The position numbers were made by a program, and so were the translations under genes. From NCBI GenBank assembly GCA_002297365.1, contig DBKT01000004.1, positions 124,001-188,000 on the forward strand: a DNA stretch of 64,000 nt, written 5' to 3'. This DNA is from Caryophanales bacterium UBA743. Its GTDB lineage: Bacteria; Bacillota_I; Bacilli_A; RFN20; CAG-826. Under the pieces are notes generated by a model. The model ran no database searches. It had not been told where the DNA came from and saw only the letters and a list, made by a program, of their open reading frames with translations. Below, piece after piece: positions 56,631-64,000 of this stretch; positions within the stretch are counted from its first letter, which is position 1; the number at the start of each line of letters is the position of its first letter.

Positions 56631-56737
56631 TAAAGAAGGACGGAGGAAAAAAGGCCAATCGTAACAAAAGTGTTAAAACAATTTACGAAAAGATGGTCTA
56701 CGTAAAAGCTTCCCCTCTATCCTCGAAAGAAGAAAAA

Positions 56738-57217
56738 ATGATACAATTCCATTGGTTGCGAAAGATGGTTAATTTTTACATTAAATTAAATAGAGATCAA
56801 AAGGCGTTCTTCTGGTTGGCAGTCTTAGCGGTAGTGGTCTACCTTGCTTTGATGCCCCTATACTTTTTTGGCCTGGAGAAAGGCTATCAATATCCGAATG
56901 GCTGGCTATTTGGATCTGCTGTCGAGCTGTTTTCGTATTTCACTTTAATTAAAACGACCCGCGCCGTTACGAAAGACCCGGCCAACAGAAGGCTCTCTCT
57001 TATTGTTTTGACAAGCCTTCTTCGTCCTTTGTTGTATGTCGTTGTTTTGGCCCTCAGCGCAATCTGCACCTTTAAATCAGAATGGTTTGGCGGTTTTGAT
57101 ATGTTTTCTTTCTGGACGTCTTTTGCTGGCCTTTTGCCTATGCCTGTTGTCGTTTTACTGACGCATTTTATTTCAATTAGAACCCCCATGCCCATAAAAA
57201 AAGAGGATGAAAAATGA
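56738..57217 (+). CDS. AtpI-like membrane protein at the head of the atp operon
   Basis: 159 aa with four hydrophobic helices (about 18-45, 60-80, 98-118, 125-145). 'YPNGWLFGSAVELFSYFTLI' recalls the second helix of AtpI/Atp1, a chaperone or magnesium/sodium-related accessory of F-type ATPases. Position and topology support the assignment more than residue identity does. The start is taken at 56738, where GAAAGAAG lies upstream; 56693 is an in-frame alternative with a weak site. Overlaps atpB by 4 nt. Confidence 0.65.
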   Translation: MIQFHWLRKMVNFYIKLNRDQKAFFWLAVLAVVVYLALMPLYFFGLEKGYQYPNGWLFGSAVELFSYFTLIKTTRAVTKDPANRRLSLIVLTSLLRPLLYVVVLALSAICTFKSEWFGGFDMFSFWTSFAGLLPMPVVVLLTHFISIRTPMPIKKEDEK

Positions 57218-58095
57218 GTCTGGAAGAACGTATTAAGGACATGTTCGTTTTTGATTGGGACCATCTAAACGCCCCTCTTTTTTCATCCCTTCTTATAATT
57301 CTTGTTTTAATGGTTTTAGGCATTCTCGTCGGCATGAAAGCGAGAAAGGCCATTAAGAAGGGCGCTTATAGGCATGCCCCAAAAGGAATTCTTTTTTGGG
57401 CGGACGCGTATTATGACTATGTCAGTAATTTCACGGTCAATAACATGGGCAATTCCTCAAAAACATGGAGTGGCTTTTTCTTCACTTTGTTCGCTTATCT
57501 TTTCTTGGCTTTCAACGCTTCCCTCTTTGGTATTCCCAGCCTGATAGATTGGCTGCCTGCCCCTCTTTGTTTGTCTATCATCATGTTTTTATGGATTCAC
57601 ATCATTGCCATCAAATATCAGCATTGGGCATATCTAAAACGTTATATCGACCCGATTCCTGTTTTCCTGCCGGTAAATTTAATCACGATGTGGTCTCCGA
57701 TTATTTCTACGACGATGCGTATGTTTGGCAACGCTCTTGCCGGCACCGTTTTGATTACTTTGATTCAATGGGCCACCTCGAATTTGTCCGCGGCTATTTT
57801 CTCTGCTTTGGGGGTTTCCCTTCAGATTCAAAGCGTGACGGGGAGTTGGTATAGTTGGTGGAATTCCTTCCCTTATTGGACAGGCACCATCCTTTCTCCG
57901 ATCCCAATGGGGATCTTGAATATCTATTTTAGTTTGTTCTCCGGGTTTATTCAGACCTTGGTATTCGCTTCCTTGACTTCCCTTTGGATTGCTCAAGAGA
58001 AGCCTACGGACGAAGACAATGTTTATCTTGCCTTCCGCCCGGTGCCACAGAATCTACTCGTTCTTGAGCAAAAGAAAGAAACAACCAATTACTAG
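57214..58095 (+). CDS. atpB: ATP synthase F0 subunit a
   Basis: 293 aa. 'PIISTTMRMFGNALAGTVLI' carries the essential helix Arg that faces the c-ring carboxylate, and 'FIQTLVFASLTSLWIAQE' ends the last helix. Six hydrophobic segments. It forms the ion half-channels. Overlaps the preceding gene by ATGA and is followed by atpE after 11 nt. Confidence 0.95.
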   Translation: MSLEERIKDMFVFDWDHLNAPLFSSLLIILVLMVLGILVGMKARKAIKKGAYRHAPKGILFWADAYYDYVSNFTVNNMGNSSKTWSGFFFTLFAYLFLAFNASLFGIPSLIDWLPAPLCLSIIMFLWIHIIAIKYQHWAYLKRYIDPIPVFLPVNLITMWSPIISTTMRMFGNALAGTVLITLIQWATSNLSAAIFSALGVSLQIQSVTGSWYSWWNSFPYWTGTILSPIPMGILNIYFSLFSGFIQTLVFASLTSLWIAQEKPTDEDNVYLAFRPVPQNLLVLEQKKETTNY

Positions 58096-58106
58096 GAGGT
58101 AATAAT

Positions 58107-58331
58107 ATGGAAGTTGGTCTCAAAGCTATTGCAGCCGCGATTTGTGTCGCCTTTGGCATGATTTCCGCCATTGGCGAAAGCTGGATTGCCTGCCATACCA
58201 TCGATGGCATGGTAAGAAATCCTGAAATGGCAGACAAATTAAGAAGCAACATGATCGTTGCTGTCGCTCTCGATGAATCGACTGCTATTTACAGCTTGAT
58301 CGTCGCCATTTTAATCATTTTCGTTTTATAA
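58107..58331 (+). CDS. atpE: ATP synthase F0 subunit c, two-carboxylate Na+-type
   Basis: 74 aa, two helices joined by the polar loop 'MVRNPEMADKLRS' (R-N-P replaces R-Q-P). The ion site of helix 2 is 'VALDESTAIYSL' with E57, S58, T59 and Y62. In helix 1, E24 ('SAIGESWIACHT') occupies the place of Q32 of the Ilyobacter sodium-type subunit, 33 residues before E57. The pair Glu/Glu plus S-T-Y is the two-carboxylate sodium motif described for Fusobacterium nucleatum. AGGAGG precedes the ATG. Confidence 0.95.
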   Translation: MEVGLKAIAAAICVAFGMISAIGESWIACHTIDGMVRNPEMADKLRSNMIVAVALDESTAIYSLIVAILIIFVL

Positions 58332-58346
58332 GGAAGAAGAACAGGG

Positions 58347-58907
58347 ATGAATACCATTTTGCTAACGATTTTAGAAGATGCTTCGTCCGCTCCTTTCAAA
58401 CCGGAAGATTTTTTAAGCAAGATTTTCGGAAATTTCTGGTCTTTGCTAATCAACCTTCTTGCTTTGCTGATTCTTTTTATCGTGCTTTTCTTTTTGGCTT
58501 ATAAGCCTATCCGAAAATATTCGGAAAAAAGAAGAGATTACATCGAAGGAAATATTTCCAAAGCCGAAGAGGCAAAACTTTTCTATGAGCATCAGATAAT
58601 GAAAACAAAAGACATTATCGATTCTGCTCAGAAACAAGCGCAGGAAATCGTCAAAAAGGCGGAGGAAAACGCTCAAAAAGAAGCCGGCCTCATTCTCGCT
58701 GACGCCAAGAAGGAGGCTGCTTTGACGCAAGAAAAAGCGCTTCAAAACATTGAGCAGGAGAAACAAAAGGCCCGTGCTGAGATTCATCGAGAAATCGTAA
58801 ACGTCGCATTAGACGCCTCGAAAGAGATTCTAGGCCGAGAAATCACGGAAAAAGACAATCAAAAAATCTTACATCAATTCACTGATGATTTAGAGAAGAA
58901 AGGATGA
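58347..58907 (+). CDS. atpF: ATP synthase F0 subunit b
   Basis: 186 aa. One membrane helix (about 28-52, 'LLALLILFIVLFFLAYKPIR') and a long charged coiled coil ('ISKAEEAKLFYEHQIMKTKD', 'ENAQKEAGLILADAKKEAAL') that forms the peripheral stalk. GGAAGAAG precedes the start. Normal length. Confidence 0.94.
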   Translation: MNTILLTILEDASSAPFKPEDFLSKIFGNFWSLLINLLALLILFIVLFFLAYKPIRKYSEKRRDYIEGNISKAEEAKLFYEHQIMKTKDIIDSAQKQAQEIVKKAEENAQKEAGLILADAKKEAALTQEKALQNIEQEKQKARAEIHREIVNVALDASKEILGREITEKDNQKILHQFTDDLEKKG

Positions 58908-58911
58908 GGGT

Positions 58912-59457
58912 ATGAAAGATGAAATTTTCGTGAACTATGCCGCCGCTCTTTTCTCTTTGGCGAGAGAGGAAAAGAAAGTCTCGGCATACCGAAAGGAAAT
59001 CAAAGAAGTGGAAAAGATCTTGACGGAAGATCCGTCGTTTTTGGAATGCTTTTCCTCTTATAAAGTTCCTCACGAAGACATCTACCGAATTCTTGACGAA
59101 GCTTTTAAAGGCTTGGAGAGTCCTTCTATTTTGCCTTTCTTGAAACTTCTTGTCTCGAAACACCTTATTTCTTCTATTCCAGAGATTTCGGAAGCCTTTT
59201 ATGGCATGTGCAATGAATATTTGGGCATCGAAGAAGGACTCGTTTATTCCACGACGCCTCTCACGGAAGAAGAAGTTTCCAAGCTTGAGAAAGCTTTGGA
59301 AAATAAACTTTCTTGCAAAGTCTCTCTCAAAAACAAAATCGACCGCAATCTTATCGGAGGGGTAAGAATTGTTTTAGACGGAAAAATCTATGATGGCTCC
59401 GTGGAAAACAAGATTGAAACCCTACGTAAGGAATTACTTAAAGGAGGCCTCATATGA
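58912..59457 (+). CDS. atpH: ATP synthase F1 subunit delta
   Basis: 181 aa. '[20 protein letters not shown]' and the C-terminal '[20 protein letters not shown]' are the delta/OSCP signatures. It links the peripheral stalk to the alpha subunits. Starts 4 nt after atpF and overlaps atpA by 4 nt. Confidence 0.93.
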   Translation: MKDEIFVNYAAALFSLAREEKKVSAYRKEIKEVEKILTEDPSFLECFSSYKVPHEDIYRILDEAFKGLESPSILPFLKLLVSKHLISSIPEISEAFYGMCNEYLGIEEGLVYSTTPLTEEEVSKLEKALENKLSCKVSLKNKIDRNLIGGVRIVLDGKIYDGSVENKIETLRKELLKGGLI

Positions 59458-60962
59458 AGCTAGACACCAATCAAATAAGCACTTTAATCAAAGAGGAAAT
59501 AAAGACCTTTGCCGGCCAAATCGAATCGGATGACGTAGGCACAATCATTTCCGTTGGAGATGGGATTGCCTCTGTGTATGGATTAAAAGACGCCATGCTT
59601 GGAGAGCTCCTCCTCTTCCCTAATGACATTTACGGCATGGTTATGAATTTAAACGCTGATGATGTTGGCGCCGTCCTTTTAGGAAGCGATCTTTCTTTAA
59701 AAGAGGGAGATGTGGTCAAAAGAACAAAACGCGTCGTGGAAGTTCCTGTCGGCGACGGCCTTTTAGGAAGGGTTGTCTCGCCTTTGGGTATCCCTCTTGA
59801 CGAAATGGGTCCTCTTACTTATAGCAAAAGAAGGCCGATTGAAAGAATCGCCCCCGGGGTCATGAAAAGAAAATCCGTCGACACGCCTCTCGCGACTGGC
59901 ATAAAGGCGATCGATTCGATGATTCCGATTGGCCGAGGCCAACGTGAACTTATCATCGGCGACCGTCAAACTGGGAAAACCTCCATTGCCATCGACACCA
60001 TCGTGAACCAAAAAGGAAAAAAGGTGAACTGCGTCTATGTGGCCATTGGCCAAAAGAATAGCACGGTTGCGAATATCGTGAACCGCTTGAAAGAAAAAGG
60101 CTGTTTCGATTACGTGACCGTCGTGGACGCTTCCGCCTCGCAATCCGCACCTCAGCAATATATCGCTCCTTTCTCCGGCATGGCTATGGCAGAAGAATGG
60201 ATGGAAGAAGGCAAGGACGTGCTTATTGTTTTCGACGATTTATCCAAACACGCTGTCGCCTACCGTACTTTGTCCTTACTTTTAAGAAGAGCGCCAGGAC
60301 GGGAGGCCTATCCAGGCGACATCTTCTATCTGCATTCTCGTTTGCTTGAGAGAGCTTGCAAACTGGCGCCGGAATACGGTGGAGGCTCCATTACGGCTCT
60401 TCCGATTATCGAAACCCAAGCGGGAGATATTTCCGCCTATATTCCAACCAACGTCATTTCTATTACCGATGGCCAGATTTTCTTGATTGGCGATTATTTC
60501 AACGCCGGTCAAAGACCTGCCGTTGATTCGGGATTGTCTGTTTCCCGTGTTGGCTCCAGCGCTCAAATAAAGGCAATGAAACAGGTTTCCAAATCTTTGA
60601 AAATCGAACTTGCAAACTACAGAGAGAATCTCTCTTTTGCTCAATTCGGATCCGATTTGGACAACGAGACGAAACGCATTCTCACCCATGGCGCCGTTGT
60701 TATGGAAGCTTTGAAACAAAAGAACTGGGCGCCCATGGATATGTTTGACGAAATCATTCAGCTTTTCGCCGTTAACCGTGGTTTTTTGGATGATTTGCCT
60801 TTAGAAGAAGTCAATCCGTTTTTGACCGACTTGCTTCGTTATGTCAAAGGCTCTTCTCCAGAAATCTTGGAATCCCTAAACAAAGAGAAAGCTTTTAGCA
60901 AAGATAATGAAGCAGCCCTTTCCAATGCCATCGAAACCTTTAAAAAGAACAGGAAGAACTAA
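59454..60962 (+). CDS. atpA: ATP synthase F1 subunit alpha
   Basis: 502 aa. P-loop '[17 protein letters not shown]', '[20 protein letters not shown]' and '[20 protein letters not shown]' are canonical. Non-catalytic nucleotide-binding subunit. Full length; ribosome site AAGGAGG at the end of atpH. Confidence 0.97.
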   Translation: MKLDTNQISTLIKEEIKTFAGQIESDDVGTIISVGDGIASVYGLKDAMLGELLLFPNDIYGMVMNLNADDVGAVLLGSDLSLKEGDVVKRTKRVVEVPVGDGLLGRVVSPLGIPLDEMGPLTYSKRRPIERIAPGVMKRKSVDTPLATGIKAIDSMIPIGRGQRELIIGDRQTGKTSIAIDTIVNQKGKKVNCVYVAIGQKNSTVANIVNRLKEKGCFDYVTVVDASASQSAPQQYIAPFSGMAMAEEWMEEGKDVLIVFDDLSKHAVAYRTLSLLLRRAPGREAYPGDIFYLHSRLLERACKLAPEYGGGSITALPIIETQAGDISAYIPTNVISITDGQIFLIGDYFNAGQRPAVDSGLSVSRVGSSAQIKAMKQVSKSLKIELANYRENLSFAQFGSDLDNETKRILTHGAVVMEALKQKNWAPMDMFDEIIQLFAVNRGFLDDLPLEEVNPFLTDLLRYVKGSSPEILESLNKEKAFSKDNEAALSNAIETFKKNRKN

Positions 60963-60967
60963 TCCTT

Positions 60968-63268
<2,301 letters not shown>

Positions 63269-63269
<1 letters not shown>

Positions 63270-63658
63270 TGGCTTCCCTGCTTTTAAACGTTCTTACTCC
63301 GGAAGGATTGGCCTTTGAAGGAGAAGCCAGCTATGTTTCCCTCCCCTCCAAAAAAGGAGTTCTTGGCTTAATGCCTGGATACACCCCTTTGATTTCTCCT
63401 TTAGCCGACAAGGGGGTTTTAAAAATCATTCTTCCTAATAATGAAGAACGATTTTTCGCCATCTCCTTTGGAGCGGTGGAAGTCAAAAAAGAAAAGACGA
63501 TCATCTTGACGGAAAAAGCCTTTCCTGCCGAAAGCGAAGAAAAGGCGAAGAAGCTTCTAAAGGAGCTTCCTTTCGCTTTTGCCCAAGATAATGACAGAGA
63601 TATCAAGACCGCATCTTATAAAATTAGGAAGACCTTAAAGGAGGGGCAATCTTCATGA
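63269..63658 (+). CDS. atpC: ATP synthase F1 subunit epsilon
   Basis: 129 aa. 'LLNVLTPEGLAFEGEASYVS' followed by LPSKKGVLGLMPGYTPLIS is the beta-sandwich, with 'FAISFGAVEVKKEKTIILTE', then a short two-helix C-terminus. Starts on the last base of the atpD stop (TAATG). Its stop overlaps the next start by 4 nt. Confidence 0.95.
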
Positions 63659-64000
63659 ATTTCATTTTCATTTCTCCGAATTATCCCTACCGTTATTTCA
63701 AATGGGTAGAGGCTCTGAAAGAAAGAGGCATCACGGTGTTAGGAATCGGCGATACGCCTTACGATGATACTTCCATTCGCCTTAGGAACGCTCTGACGGA
63801 ATATTATTTCCTGCCTAATCTTGCCAATTTCGATGAAATGCTGAAAGCTTGCCGCTATTTCGAAAGGAAATATGGCAAAATCGATTATCTTGAATCCGAT
63901 AACGAATGGTGGCTTTATCAAGATGCAAGGCTTAGAAAAGAACTGAACATCGTCACCGGATTCTTCCCGGAGGAAATGGAAAAAATCAAAGCCAAATCCG
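63655..64000 (+). CDS. ATP-grasp ligase, 5' part (runs off window)
   Basis: 115 codons visible. 'MNFIFISPNYPYRYFKWVEA', 'LGIGDTPYDDTSIRLRNALT' followed by EYYFL, and 'YGKIDYLESDNEWWLYQDAR' are the pre-ATP-grasp domain of carboxylate-amine-ligase-like ATP-grasp proteins found in gut anaerobes. Substrate unknown. The ATG overlaps the atpC stop, with AAAGGAGGGG upstream, so it is cotranscribed with the ATP synthase, although no functional link is known. Confidence 0.85.
   Translation, partial: MNFIFISPNYPYRYFKWVEALKERGITVLGIGDTPYDDTSIRLRNALTEYYFLPNLANFDEMLKACRYFERKYGKIDYLESDNEWWLYQDARLRKELNIVTGFFPEEMEKIKAKS

Overview
The window is a 64 kb piece of a bacterial chromosome with moderate-to-low G+C, short intergenic gaps, Firmicutes-style Shine-Dalgarno sequences and TGA used as a normal stop. 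The gene families (Rnf complex in the order C-D-G-E-A-B, F-type ATPase, AgrA/AgrC-like two-component system, PF06541 membrane protein, GH2/GH3 glycosidases, CcpA-type cre sequence) point to an anaerobic, probably gut-associated member of the Bacilli/Erysipelotrichia/Tenericutes neighbourhood. That placement is inference; no rRNA is present.

Layout. 1-5.2 kb: start of a feoA-like gene diverging from a DtxR/MntR-type regulator, a MATE exporter, and purA-purB. 5.3-10.1 kb: an Rnf electron-transfer operon with an 82-aa RnfC, a 110-aa RnfB without ferredoxin domains, an RnfG holding three FMN-binding-like repeats, and a small NqrM-like cysteine protein. 10.2-13.3 kb: tRNA-Ala, tRNA-Met, tcdA-like gene, pepF, tRNA-Ile(UAU), tRNA-Ser. 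13.4-21.7 kb: an AT-rich, heavily deleted prophage in which three separate deletions have each left an in-frame chimeric gene (DNA polymerase::terminase, portal::tail, tail::serine recombinase), plus a lipoprotein cargo gene and an HNH gene behind a structured leader. 21.9-39 kb: accessory housekeeping genes: GH2 glycosidase, NUDIX hydrolase, acyl-CoA-ligase-like enzyme with a DUF1624 membrane acyltransferase, Sel1 protein, heterodimeric ABC exporter, lipoprotein, orphan Vsr endonuclease, membrane proteins, RdgB, MFS transporter. 39.2-47 kb: LytTR response regulator and GHKL kinase followed, across a dense regulatory region, by a membrane-anchored permuted GH3 glycosidase and a repeat-containing surface protein. 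47.1-56.5 kb: tRNA-Gly and tRNA-Asp, thioredoxin, TraX-like and CPBP membrane proteins, YigZ, Xaa-Pro peptidase, glycerol kinase, two little-known proteins, and a TGS-nucleoside kinase. 56.6-63.7 kb: complete atpB-E-F-H-A-G-D-C operon preceded by an AtpI-like gene and a cre-like site. The window ends inside an ATP-grasp gene.

How the parts may work together: the ATP synthase c subunit carries the two-carboxylate sodium motif (E24, E57-S58-T59, Y62), so Rnf and ATPase plausibly form a sodium circuit. The Rnf complex lacks the parts that normally bind NADH and ferredoxin but has extra outward-facing flavin domains, which suggests a non-standard electron donor or acceptor. A second genome-level pattern is that at least seven genes have a -10 box only 6-8 nt before the start codon and no Shine-Dalgarno sequence, which predicts leaderless mRNAs.
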